Assembly (NCBI RefSeq): GCF_013155545.1
Contig: NZ_JABJVV010000026.1
Location: 1-46,067 of the forward strand
Origin: Caenimonas soli
Lineage (GTDB): Bacteria; Pseudomonadota; Gammaproteobacteria; Burkholderiales; Burkholderiaceae_C
Length of the DNA: 46,067 nt
Direction: 5' to 3'
A program made the translations under genes and the position numbers. Below the pieces are notes generated by a model. It searched no databases and was not told the origin of the DNA. It was given only the letters and a program-made list of their open reading frames with translations. Each line of letters opens with the position of its first letter. The first letter of the stretch is position 1. Positions 7,819 to 15,310 of the stretch are shown here, piece after piece.

Positions 7819-8436
7819 GTGAAAAACAGACAAACAGGCTCCGTCATCGTCGGCATCATCATCGGGGTGGTGCTCGGCTTGGCCGCAGCCTTGGCGGTCG
7901 CGGTTTATGTGACCAAGGTGCCCGTGCCCTTCATGAACAAGGGGCAAAGCCGTACGGCCGAGCAGGACGCGGCCGAGACCCGCAAGAACCGCGACTGGGA
8001 TCCCAACGCCCCGTTGTACGGCAAGAACCCGGCCAAGACCGTTCCGCCGGCGCCGGCTGTGGTCGCGCCAGCCGCGCCCGCCGTGGCCACCATCCCCGCT
8101 CCGGCCACCGTGCCGGTCGCCCCTGCCGTGCGCGGCAAGCCTTCCGCCGATCCGCTGGGCGACCTGGCCTCGGCCCGAACAGCGACTCCCGGGGCCGACC
8201 CGTTCTTCTATTTCGTGCAGGCCGGCGCCTTCCGCACGGCCGAGGACGCCGAAGCCCAGCGGGCCAAGCTCTCGCTCATGGGCATCGACGCCAGGGTCAC
8301 CGAGCGCGAGCAATCCGGTCGCCAGGTGTTCCGGGTGCGGGTGGGCCCCTTCGACAAGCGCGAAGAAGCCGACCGGCAGAAGGAAAGGCTTGAATCCGGC
8401 GGGGTCGAAACCGCGCTGGTTCGGGTGCAGCGCTAA
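7819..8436 (+). CDS. SPOR-domain protein (FtsN/DedD-like)
   Basis: The 205-residue product, starting at GTG 7819, has a short cytoplasmic tail. One transmembrane helix spans about residues 8-30 (VIVGIIIGVVLGLAAALAVA). A long Pro/Ala-rich periplasmic linker covers about 70-110. The C-terminal SPOR domain covers about 130-205 (FFYFVQAGAFRTAEDAEAQR ... VFRVRVGPFDKREEADRQKE). SPOR domains bind denuded glycan strands at the division septum, so this is a septal protein of the FtsN/DedD type. It lies between argS and dsbA, an arrangement I associate with betaproteobacteria. Assignment to FtsN itself is inference. Confidence 0.88.
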   Translation: MKNRQTGSVIVGIIIGVVLGLAAALAVAVYVTKVPVPFMNKGQSRTAEQDAAETRKNRDWDPNAPLYGKNPAKTVPPAPAVVAPAAPAVATIPAPATVPVAPAVRGKPSADPLGDLASARTATPGADPFFYFVQAGAFRTAEDAEAQRAKLSLMGIDARVTEREQSGRQVFRVRVGPFDKREEADRQKERLESGGVETALVRVQR

Positions 8437-8451
8437 AGCCGGACGCCCGCC

Positions 8452-8467
8452 GCCGGAACCTTCCGGC
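8452..8467. other. GC-rich hairpin between SPOR gene and dsbA
   Basis: GCCGGAA-CC-TTCCGGC (8452-8467) can form a tight stem 15 bases after the SPOR gene. There is no T tract, so it is not a standard terminator. It may stabilise or process the mRNA between the two genes. Confidence 0.3.
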
Positions 8468-8509
8468 TGAGCTGGCCTCAGACCTTTCTCAGCAAGGAGT
8501 GAAAGCTAC

Positions 8510-9163
8510 ATGAACCGACGTGATTTTTCTGCGGGCGCCGCCTGCGTGCTGGCGACTGCCGCCCTGGGCCTGCCCGGCAGCCTGTTCGCCCAGATCAAGA
8601 AGCCGGATGAAGGTACGGAGTACCTGACGCTGGACAAGCGGGTGAGCTCGGACGCGCCGCAGGGCAAGGTCGAAGTCATCGAATTCTTCTGGTACAGCTG
8701 CCCGCACTGCAATGCCTTCGAGCCGCGGCTGGAGGCCTGGATCAAGAAGCAGCCCGCCGACGTGGTGATCAAGCGCGTGCCGGTGGCGTTTCGCGACGAC
8801 TTCGTGCCCCAGCAGCGCCTGTTCTACACGCTCGAGGCCATGGGCAAGCTCGACGAACTGCACGGCAAGGTGTTCCAGGCGATCCACGCCAACCGCGAGC
8901 CGATCAACCGCGAAGACCTCATCCTCGCGTGGGCCGGCAAACAGGGCCTGGACACGGCCAAATTCAAGGAGCTGTACAACTCGTTCTCGGTGTCCAGCAA
9001 GGCCCGGCGCGCAATCCAGCTGCAGGAGGCATTCCAGGTGCAGGGCGTGCCCGCCATCGGCATCGCCGGGCGCTATTACACCGACGGCACCCTGGCAGGC
9101 AACATGGACCGGGCGCTGCAAGTCACCGACTACCTGATCGCGGAAGCCCGGAAGACTCGATAA
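8510..9163 (+). CDS. dsbA: Thiol:disulfide interchange protein DsbA
   Basis: This periplasmic oxidase introduces disulfide bonds into exported proteins. The 217-residue precursor has an N-terminal signal (AGAACVLATAALGLPGSLFA, cleavage near residue 27). The thioredoxin-fold active site is CPHC at residues 64-67 (FFWYSCPHCNAF), and the cis-proline loop is in VQGVPAIGIAGRYY. Start ATG 8510 is preceded by AAGGAG. The first residues MNRRDFSAGA contain an RR pair reminiscent of a Tat signal, but the hydrophobic core is also compatible with Sec. An intrinsic terminator follows at 9187. Confidence 0.95.
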   Translation: MNRRDFSAGAACVLATAALGLPGSLFAQIKKPDEGTEYLTLDKRVSSDAPQGKVEVIEFFWYSCPHCNAFEPRLEAWIKKQPADVVIKRVPVAFRDDFVPQQRLFYTLEAMGKLDELHGKVFQAIHANREPINREDLILAWAGKQGLDTAKFKELYNSFSVSSKARRAIQLQEAFQVQGVPAIGIAGRYYTDGTLAGNMDRALQVTDYLIAEARKTR

Positions 9164-9186
9164 AAACGAGCTCATTTGTCGCATCG

Positions 9187-9209
9187 AAAGCCCGCGCAGC
9201 GGGCTTTTT
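9187..9209 (+). terminator. Intrinsic terminator after dsbA
   Basis: AAAGCCCGC (9187-9195), loop GCA and GCGGGCTTT (9199-9207) form a perfect nine-pair stem running into TTTTT. It closes the argS-SPOR-dsbA unit. Confidence 0.9.
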
Positions 9210-9222
9210 GCTTTCCACTGGC

Positions 9223-9228
9223 TACAAT
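9223..9228 (+). promoter_or_regulatory. Possible -10 (TACAAT) upstream of lptA
   Basis: TACAAT (9223-9228, preceded by GC) lies after the dsbA terminator and 24 bases before the lptA ATG. That is a suitable place for a new promoter for lptA-lptB-rpoN. No good -35 was seen. Confidence 0.4.
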
Positions 9229-9251
9229 GCCAGAGCAAGATTCATGCCTCT

Positions 9252-9860
9252 ATGAAACATTCCTACGTTCCGCTGTTGTTGTCGCTCGCCCTCGCGCTGT
9301 CGGGCGGCTTGGCCCGCGCTGAAAAGGCCGACCGGAACAAGCCGATGAATATCGAGGCGGATGCCCTGCGCTACGACGACCTGAAGCAGACCAGCATCTT
9401 CACCGGCAAGGTCGTGCTGACCAAGGGCACGATCGTGATCCGCGGCGCCCGGGTCGAGGTGCGGCAGGACCCGGAGGGCTACCAGTTCGGCGTGGTGACG
9501 GCCGAGCCGGGCAAGCTGGCGTTCTACCGGCAAAAGCGCGAGGGGGTGGATGAGTTCATCGAGGGCGAGGGCGAGGTCATCGAATACGACAGCAAGGCCG
9601 ATCGCGTGAAGTTCATCAAGCGCGCCGAACTGCGGCGCTACCGCGGGGCCTCGCTCAACGACGAGGTCGTCGGCAGCCTGATCACGTATGACAACGGCAC
9701 CGACGTGTTCAGCGTCGACGGCGGGCCCACCAGCCCGGCCGCCGGGGGCCGGGTCCGGGCCGTGCTGGCGCCGCGCGGCAGCGCATCGGCCCCGGCCGCG
9801 CCCGCCCAGCCCCCAGCGCAGCTGCGGCAGAGCACCACGCTGGACGGGGGCAAGAAGTGA
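9252..9860 (+). CDS. lptA: Lipopolysaccharide transport periplasmic protein LptA
   Basis: LptA forms the periplasmic bridge that carries LPS from the inner-membrane LptBFGC complex to LptDE. The 202-residue product has a signal peptide (VPLLLSLALALSGGLARA, residues 5-22). An OstA-type beta-jellyroll domain follows at about 30-145, with NIEADALRYDDLKQTSIFTG and GVVTAEPGKLAFYRQKREGV. The C-terminal tail is Pro/Ala-rich. The last bases overlap the lptB GTG start (GTGA). lptC and kdsC, which precede lptA in many proteobacteria, are not here; dsbA is. Confidence 0.93.
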   Translation: MKHSYVPLLLSLALALSGGLARAEKADRNKPMNIEADALRYDDLKQTSIFTGKVVLTKGTIVIRGARVEVRQDPEGYQFGVVTAEPGKLAFYRQKREGVDEFIEGEGEVIEYDSKADRVKFIKRAELRRYRGASLNDEVVGSLITYDNGTDVFSVDGGPTSPAAGGRVRAVLAPRGSASAPAAPAQPPAQLRQSTTLDGGKK

Positions 9861-10645
9861 CGCAGCCGTCGCCGGCCGGGCGCAGTGCGGAACCTACGCC
9901 CGGCAACAGCCGGCTTCAGGCGCGGCACCTGCAGAAGTCCTACGGCAGCCGCAAGGTGGTCAAGGACGTTTCGCTCGAGGTGGACAAGGGCGAAGTGGTG
10001 GGCTTGCTGGGGCCCAACGGCGCCGGCAAGACCACTTCGTTCTACATGATCGTGGGCCTGGTGCGCGCCGACGCCGGCGAGATTTCGATCGACGGCCGGT
10101 CGGTCGAGCACATGCCGATCCACCGGCGCTCGCGCCTGGGCCTGTCGTACCTGCCGCAGGAAGCATCGATCTTCCGCAAGCTGAATGTCGAGGAAAACGT
10201 GCGCGCCGTGCTGGAACTGCAGCGCGACAGCGAGGGCCAACCCCTCAACCGCGCCGAGATCGACAAGCGCCTCACCACCTTGCTGCAGGACCTGCGGGTC
10301 GATCACCTGAGGGACTCGCCCGCGCTGGCCTTGTCCGGCGGCGAGCGCCGGCGGGTGGAAATCGCGCGCGCATTGGCGACGCAGCCGCGCTTCATCCTGC
10401 TGGACGAGCCTTTTGCGGGCATCGATCCGATCGCGGTGATCGAGATCCAGCGCATCATCGGCTTCCTGAAGTCGCGCGGCATCGGCGTGTTGATCACCGA
10501 CCACAACGTGCGCGAAACGCTGGGCATCTGCGATCACGCGTACATCATCAGCGACGGCAACGTCTTGGCACAGGGCACGCCCTCCGAGATCGTGAACAAC
10601 GCCGACGTACGCCGGGTCTATCTCGGCGAACATTTTCGAATGTAA
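9857..10645 (+). CDS. lptB: LPS export ABC transporter ATP-binding protein LptB
   Basis: This 262-residue ATPase powers LPS extraction by LptFG. Seen in order are Walker A GPNGAGKTT (about residues 53-61), Q-loop YLPQEASIFRKL, signature LSGGERRRVEIARAL, Walker B FILLDEPFAGIDP and H-loop TDHNVRE. YLGEHF near the C terminus is typical of LptB. It starts with a GTG that overlaps the lptA stop. About 20 residues precede the usual LptB N terminus, so a downstream start is also conceivable. rpoN follows 17 bases later. Confidence 0.96.
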   Translation: MTQPSPAGRSAEPTPGNSRLQARHLQKSYGSRKVVKDVSLEVDKGEVVGLLGPNGAGKTTSFYMIVGLVRADAGEISIDGRSVEHMPIHRRSRLGLSYLPQEASIFRKLNVEENVRAVLELQRDSEGQPLNRAEIDKRLTTLLQDLRVDHLRDSPALALSGGERRRVEIARALATQPRFILLDEPFAGIDPIAVIEIQRIIGFLKSRGIGVLITDHNVRETLGICDHAYIISDGNVLAQGTPSEIVNNADVRRVYLGEHFRM

Positions 10646-10662
10646 ATGGCCTGGTGTTCCCC

Positions 10663-12210
10663 ATGAAGCAGGGTCTTTCGCTTCGTGTCTCCCAGCATCT
10701 GGCGTTGACGCCGCAGCTGCAGCAGTCGATCCGCCTGCTGCAGCTGTCCACGCTCGAACTCTCGCAGGAAGTCGAGCAGATGCTCGACGAGAACCCCTTC
10801 CTGGAGATGAGCCTCGACGAAGCCCCGCGCGAGGAATTCGGGCTGGCGCAGGCCGACGCCCCGGTGCCCGAAGAGGACCGCGAGACCGATTTCTCCGACT
10901 ACGCGCCCGCGGCATCGGCATCGGCAACGGAAGCCGAGCCCGCTAACAGCGTGGAAGTCGAGGCGCCCAGCTGGGAGGGCGATGGCAGCACTGAAGTCAT
11001 CCCCGACGACGGTGAGTGGGGCGGTGACGCGACGCCGCGAAAAAACAACCTGGGCGGCGACGAGGAGATGGACGCCACCAACCTCGCGCGTGCCCATGAG
11101 TCGCTGCAGTCCCACCTGCACCGGCAGGCCCTGTCGCTGCGCCTGTGCGAGGAAGACAGCTGCGCCTTGCGCTTCCTGATCGAATCGCTCAACGACGATG
11201 GCTACCTGGACGAGTCGCTGGAGTCGCTCGCCGCCGGCCTGGCGGAAGGCGATGCCGAACAGCAGGAAGAGTTGGTGCACCGTTTCACCGTGGCGCTGCG
11301 CTTGCTGCATCACCTGGACCCGGTGGGCGTGGGCGCACGGTCGCTCGGCGAATGCCTGTCGTTGCAGCTCAAGGCCATGCAGGACGACGGCGACGCCCAT
11401 GTGGCCTGCGCCACGGCGCTGCGCATCTGCGCCCAGCCCATGGAACTGCTGGCGCGCCGCGATGTGAAGCGGCTGTCGCAGCTATGCGGCGACAGCGACG
11501 CCCAGGTTCGGGCGGCGATCGGCCTCATCACCCGGCTGGAGCCCAAACCCGGCCGGCGCTTCGTCGATGTGGAGCGCAACATCGTCATTCCCGACGTGCT
11601 GGTCACCAAGGCCGGCCGTGGCCAGCAGGCGCGCTTTCGCGTCCAGCTCAATCCCGACGTGATGCCCAGGCTGCGCGTGCACGACATCTACGCCGGCGCG
11701 CTCAAGTCGCACAAGGGCGAGGGCCACCAGGCGCTGCAGCAGCGGCTGCAGGAGGCGCGCTGGTTCATCAAGAATATCCAGCAGCGCTTCGACACCATCC
11801 TGCGCGTGTCCAACGCCATCGTCGAGCGCCAGAAGAATTTCTTCGTGCACGGCGAACTGGCGATGCGGCCCCTGGTGCTGCGCGAGATCGCCGACGAGCT
11901 GGGGCTGCACGAGTCCACGATCAGCCGGGTGACCACGGCCAAATACATGTCGACGCCCTATGGCACCTTCGAGCTCAAGTATTTCTTCGGCTCGGCGCTG
12001 GGCACTGAAACCGGCGGCAACGCATCCAGTACCGCGGTGCGTGCGCTCATCAAGCAGTTCGTGGCGTCCGAGAACCTGAAGAAGCCGCTGTCGGACAGCC
12101 AGATCTCCGACATGCTGAAGGAACAAGGCATAGAGTGCGCGCGCCGCACCGTCGCAAAATACCGCGAGGCGCTGCGCATCGCGCCCGCCAATCTAAGAAA
12201 AGCCTTGTGA
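10663..12210 (+). CDS. rpoN: RNA polymerase sigma-54 factor RpoN
   Basis: Sigma-54 directs RNA polymerase to -24/-12 promoters that need AAA+ activators. The 515-residue product begins with the activator-interaction region (LRVSQHLALTPQLQQSIRLL ... LDENPFLE, residues 6-50). An acidic linker follows at about 55-140, then the core-binding region and the DNA-binding region. The diagnostic RpoN box RRTVAKYRE is near residue 494. The gene starts at ATG 10663. The stop TGA overlaps the next gene's GTG, so the rRNA methyltransferase gene is coupled to it. The hpf/ptsN genes that often follow rpoN are absent here. Confidence 0.97.
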   Translation: MKQGLSLRVSQHLALTPQLQQSIRLLQLSTLELSQEVEQMLDENPFLEMSLDEAPREEFGLAQADAPVPEEDRETDFSDYAPAASASATEAEPANSVEVEAPSWEGDGSTEVIPDDGEWGGDATPRKNNLGGDEEMDATNLARAHESLQSHLHRQALSLRLCEEDSCALRFLIESLNDDGYLDESLESLAAGLAEGDAEQQEELVHRFTVALRLLHHLDPVGVGARSLGECLSLQLKAMQDDGDAHVACATALRICAQPMELLARRDVKRLSQLCGDSDAQVRAAIGLITRLEPKPGRRFVDVERNIVIPDVLVTKAGRGQQARFRVQLNPDVMPRLRVHDIYAGALKSHKGEGHQALQQRLQEARWFIKNIQQRFDTILRVSNAIVERQKNFFVHGELAMRPLVLREIADELGLHESTISRVTTAKYMSTPYGTFELKYFFGSALGTETGGNASSTAVRALIKQFVASENLKKPLSDSQISDMLKEQGIECARRTVAKYREALRIAPANLRKAL

Positions 12211-13427
12211 ACCAACTTCAGCTATTCCTGCCTTGCGCCGCCGGCGTCGAGGGCTTTCTCGCCGACGAGGTGCATCGCCTGACGGGCCTGGCCGGCGACG
12301 ACCTGCTCACCGGCCGCGGCGGCGTGATGCTGCGCGCATCCTGGCGCGACGCGATGCGGCTGAACCTGCACAGCCGTCTGGCGCAGCGCGTGCTGGTGCA
12401 GCTGTCCCATACGCCTTACCGCAGCGAGAACGACCTGTACGAGGCGGCCAGCGCCGTGGCCTGGGAGATCTGGTTCACCACCAAGGAGAGTTTCAAGGTC
12501 GAGGTGACGGCGCAGCACAGCCCGCTGAAAAGCCTGAACTTCGCCGGGCTCAAGATCAAGGACGCGGTGGCCGACCGCTTTCGCAACAAGCGCGGCGAGC
12601 GGCCGAATGTCGATACCCAGTGGCCCGACATCCGCATCTACGCCCACCTCACCACCGACACTGCCACGCTCTACATCGACACCTCGGGCGAGCCGCTCTT
12701 CAAGCGCGGCTGGCGCGAGGACAAGGGCGAGGCGCCGCTGAAGGAAACCCTGGCCGCGGCCATGATCGCCGCCAGCGGCTGGGACGCCGCGACGCCGCTG
12801 TACGACCCCTGTTGCGGCAGCGGCACCATCGCCATCGAAGCCGCGCAGGTGGCCTGCAACATCGCGCCGGGCCAGCTGCGCAGCTTCGCCTTCGAGAAAA
12901 TGCTGCCTTACCAGGCCCATGTCTGGAAGGCGCTGTGGGAAGAGGCCAGGGCGCAGCAGCGGCCGGCGAGCGCGCCGGTCTTCGGCAGCGACGTGGCCTT
13001 TCGCATGGTCGATTTCGCGACACGCAACGCGGGCCGCGCCGGCGTCGCCGACACGGTGCAGCTGCGCGGCGGCGACGCCTTGCAGCGCATGCCGCCCAGC
13101 GAGGAGCCCGGCGTGATGCTGGTCAACCCGCCCTATGGTGAGCGCATCGAGACCGCCGGCGTGGCCGGCCGCAGCCAGGGTGGACGTGAACGCGCCGAAA
13201 CCGAGGACGGCGGTGACTTCTTCAATCAGCTGGCCGCCCATTGGAAGAAGAACTACCCGGGCTGGACCGCCTGGATCCTCACCCCCGACCTGAAGCTGCC
13301 ATCGCGCATGCGGCTGAAGGAATCGCGCCGCGTGCCGATGTGGAACGGGCCGATCGAATGCCGGCTGTTCCGCTTCGACATGGTCAAGGGCTCGGCCCGC
13401 GCCAAAGATGCAAGCCCTGGTTCTTGA
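12207..13427 (+). CDS. rlmL: RlmL-type 23S rRNA (guanine-N2) methyltransferase
   Basis: The 406-residue SAM-dependent enzyme probably makes m2G2445 in 23S rRNA. An N-terminal ferredoxin-like/THUMP part (about residues 1-160) leads into the UPF0020 methyltransferase domain. That domain has the SAM motif DPCCGSGTIAIEAAQ (about 201-215) and the catalytic NPPYGER (about 308-314). It corresponds to the RlmL half of E. coli RlmKL; the RlmK half is missing, as in many betaproteobacteria. Start GTG 12207 overlaps the rpoN stop. A short Gly/Arg/Glu-rich insertion follows NPPYGERIE. The last 20 bases overlap the PIN-domain gene. Confidence 0.9.
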   Translation: MNQLQLFLPCAAGVEGFLADEVHRLTGLAGDDLLTGRGGVMLRASWRDAMRLNLHSRLAQRVLVQLSHTPYRSENDLYEAASAVAWEIWFTTKESFKVEVTAQHSPLKSLNFAGLKIKDAVADRFRNKRGERPNVDTQWPDIRIYAHLTTDTATLYIDTSGEPLFKRGWREDKGEAPLKETLAAAMIAASGWDAATPLYDPCCGSGTIAIEAAQVACNIAPGQLRSFAFEKMLPYQAHVWKALWEEARAQQRPASAPVFGSDVAFRMVDFATRNAGRAGVADTVQLRGGDALQRMPPSEEPGVMLVNPPYGERIETAGVAGRSQGGRERAETEDGGDFFNQLAAHWKKNYPGWTAWILTPDLKLPSRMRLKESRRVPMWNGPIECRLFRFDMVKGSARAKDASPGS

Positions 13428-13827
13428 TACCAACATCGTCCTGGACCTGTTCGTCTTCGACGACGCGGCGGCCAAGCCGCTGAAGGCCGGGCTGGAGCGG
13501 GGCGACTGGGGCTGGGTGGCGACCCAGGCGATGCGGGACGAGCTCGAACGCGTGCTGGACTACCCGCACATCGGCTCCCGGCTGGCCTTCTACCAATTGC
13601 AGGCGGCCGACGTGCTGGCGGGCTTCGATCGCCACGCCCGCATCGTGGAAGTGCCGGCCAAGGCGGGCCTCACTTGCAGCGACCCGGACGACCAGAAGTT
13701 CATCGACCTGGCGGTGCAGCACAGGTGCCTTCTGCTGAGCAAGGACGCCGCGGTGCTCACCATGAAAAAGCGCCTGGCGGCCCTCGAGGTCAGCGCGCTG
13801 TGCGCAATCCCGGCCTCTGTTACTTGA
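13408..13827 (+). CDS. PIN-domain protein, putative VapC/COG1569-like RNase
   Basis: This 139-residue PIN domain protein has the metal-binding acidic residues expected of the fold. They are Asp in LVLDTNIVLDLF (residue 7), Glu in AMRDELERVL, and the Asp cluster CSDPDDQKFIDLA (about 90-102). LLSKDAAVLTMKKRL lies near the C terminus. PIN proteins are often endoribonuclease toxins of toxin-antitoxin pairs. No antitoxin-like small gene is beside it; instead it overlaps the 3' end of the rRNA methyltransferase gene by 20 bases. It may be a housekeeping nuclease rather than a toxin. Its end overlaps the convergent NTF2-like gene by 8 bases. Confidence 0.85.
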   Translation: MQALVLDTNIVLDLFVFDDAAAKPLKAGLERGDWGWVATQAMRDELERVLDYPHIGSRLAFYQLQAADVLAGFDRHARIVEVPAKAGLTCSDPDDQKFIDLAVQHRCLLLSKDAAVLTMKKRLAALEVSALCAIPASVT

Positions 13828-14317
13828 ACTGCGGCTGTCGCTCGAGGAACTTGCTCAGATTGGCCGCTGCCTGGGCGCGCACCTTGTTGCGTATCACCGG
13901 CGTCCAGCCCAGCAGCACGCCCGGCGCACCCAGGGCCTGGCGCGACCAGCGCCAGAAGTCGAAGCGGTCCTTGTGCCGCGCGATCTGTCCGGCCGGGTTG
14001 AATTCGAAGTTCGCGTCGATGCTGTTGTCCACGATGCGGCCGGTGGCGCTGAAGCGATAGTGCGCGTCCCAATGCGCGGCGCCGCGGGTCGCGTCGGCCC
14101 GTATATCGCGATAGTCCAGTTTCCAGACGTCGGCGCCCTTGGCCCGCATTGCCTCGCACAGCATGCGCCACATCCCTGTCACTTCGCGCTTGCCGCGCAG
14201 CGCGAACACCTCGTCGTCGAACACGGCGTCGGGCGCGTAACAGCGCGCCATGGTGTCCGCGTCCAGCCGGGCGAAGGCGCCGTAGAACATCTCGATGGTC
14301 TGCTGGTTGGGGTGCAT
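13820..14317 (-). CDS. NTF2-like (SnoaL-type) fold protein
   Basis: The 165-residue protein has the pattern of SnoaL/NTF2-like folds. It opens with QQTIEMFYGAFARLDADTMA, then CYAPDAVFDDEVFALRGKRE, and the central strand region ends NPAGQIARHKDRFDFWRWSR. The family contains ketosteroid-isomerase-like enzymes and binding proteins. Conserved F-W-R-W at the end suggests the subgroup usually annotated as nuclear transport factor 2 family protein, which has no assigned reaction. It lies downstream of the LysR gene on the same strand, 15 bases away, so the two may share a transcript. Confidence 0.8.
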   Translation of the reverse strand: MHPNQQTIEMFYGAFARLDADTMARCYAPDAVFDDEVFALRGKREVTGMWRMLCEAMRAKGADVWKLDYRDIRADATRGAAHWDAHYRFSATGRIVDNSIDANFEFNPAGQIARHKDRFDFWRWSRQALGAPGVLLGWTPVIRNKVRAQAAANLSKFLERQPQFK

Positions 14318-14332
14318 TTCGTTTCCCTGTAA

Positions 14333-15217
14333 CTAGAGCGCTTTGGGTATGGCGGCTGCGAGGAAATCGTACACCGCGCGGATACGCGGGCTGGTGCGAA
14401 TTTCGCGGTGCACGGTGAGCCAGATCGGAATGGGCGGGATCTTGAGCGTGGGCAACAGCGGCACCAGCTGGCTGTCGGTACGCGCCAGGTAGTCGGCGAG
14501 GAACCCCACGCCCAGGCCGGCCCGCACGGCTTCCCAATAGGCGATCAGGTCGTCGGTGCGAAAGGCAAAGGCCTCGCGCCCCACCGGATGGCCGAAGCCG
14601 GCGAAGGCGCGCAGGATCGCTTCGTCGCGATCGCCGCCGATCAGCTCATGGTTCAGCAGGTCGGCGATCTGCCGCGGCGTGCCGCGGCGTCGCAGGTAGT
14701 CGCGATGCGCGTAGGTGCCGAGCGTGACCCTGGCGATGCGCTTGGCCACCAGGCTGGCCTGGTCGGGCTGGACCATGCGCAGTGCGATGTCGGCTTCGCG
14801 GCGCAGCAGGTTGCTCACCTGGTTGCTCGCCACCAGCTCGACCTGTACGTCGGGCAGGGCCGTGCGCATCTGCGCCAGCACCGGCGGCATCACGAAGCAG
14901 GCGACCGGCTGGCTGGCGGTGATGCGCACGCTGCCGGAAATGCCGGCCTGCGCGCCGGAGACGCTGCGCACCAACTGATCCGCGCTACCTTCCATGGCCC
15001 TGGCCGAGTCGGCCAGCCGCGCCGCCATCTCGGTCGGCAGCAAGCCGCGCCCGGTGCGTTCGAACAGCACCACCCCCAGCTGACTTTCCAGCTCGGCGAT
15101 ATGACGCCCCAGCGTGGGCTGGGTGGATCCCAGCGCGCGGGCTGCGCCCAGCAGGCTGCCATGGTCGAGCGCGGCCAGGAATGAACGGATCAGGCTCCAG
15201 TCGAATTGGCTATTCAT
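14333..15217 (-). CDS. LysR-family transcriptional regulator
   Basis: From the ATG at 15217 the product has 294 residues. A winged HTH (about 5-65) carries FLAALDHGSLLGAARALGST and QPTLGRHIAELESQLGVVLF. The effector domain (about 90-290) includes GSVRITASQPVACFVMPPVL. An upstream frame to 15274 is open but would run through the likely operator. It diverges from the NAD(P)-binding protein at 15311. The 93 bp gap contains two inverted repeats, so it very likely controls that operon. Confidence 0.92.
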   Translation of the reverse strand: MNSQFDWSLIRSFLAALDHGSLLGAARALGSTQPTLGRHIAELESQLGVVLFERTGRGLLPTEMAARLADSARAMEGSADQLVRSVSGAQAGISGSVRITASQPVACFVMPPVLAQMRTALPDVQVELVASNQVSNLLRREADIALRMVQPDQASLVAKRIARVTLGTYAHRDYLRRRGTPRQIADLLNHELIGGDRDEAILRAFAGFGHPVGREAFAFRTDDLIAYWEAVRAGLGVGFLADYLARTDSQLVPLLPTLKIPPIPIWLTVHREIRTSPRIRAVYDFLAAAIPKAL

Positions 15218-15277
15218 TCTTGAATAACTGATATGGATGGTTAGGCGATTGTGGAATAGGCGAGAGGTTTCCACAAT
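15211..15277. promoter_or_regulatory. Probable LysR binding site in divergent gap
   Basis: ATTGTGGAA (15248-15256) and TTCCACAAT (15269-15277) are perfect nine-base inverted arms separated by 12 bases. A second pair, TATTCA-TTCT-TGAATA (15211-15226), covers the regulator's own start. LysR-type sites are dyads in such divergent promoters. The function is inferred from symmetry and location. Confidence 0.65.
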
Positions 15278-15310
15278 GACGCTATCGCCACTTCATTGCC
15301 GGAGTCCTCC

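Noticed and set aside
13408..13827. Calling the PIN gene a complete toxin-antitoxin module
   Set aside because: No antitoxin-like gene is adjacent, so only the PIN protein is claimed.
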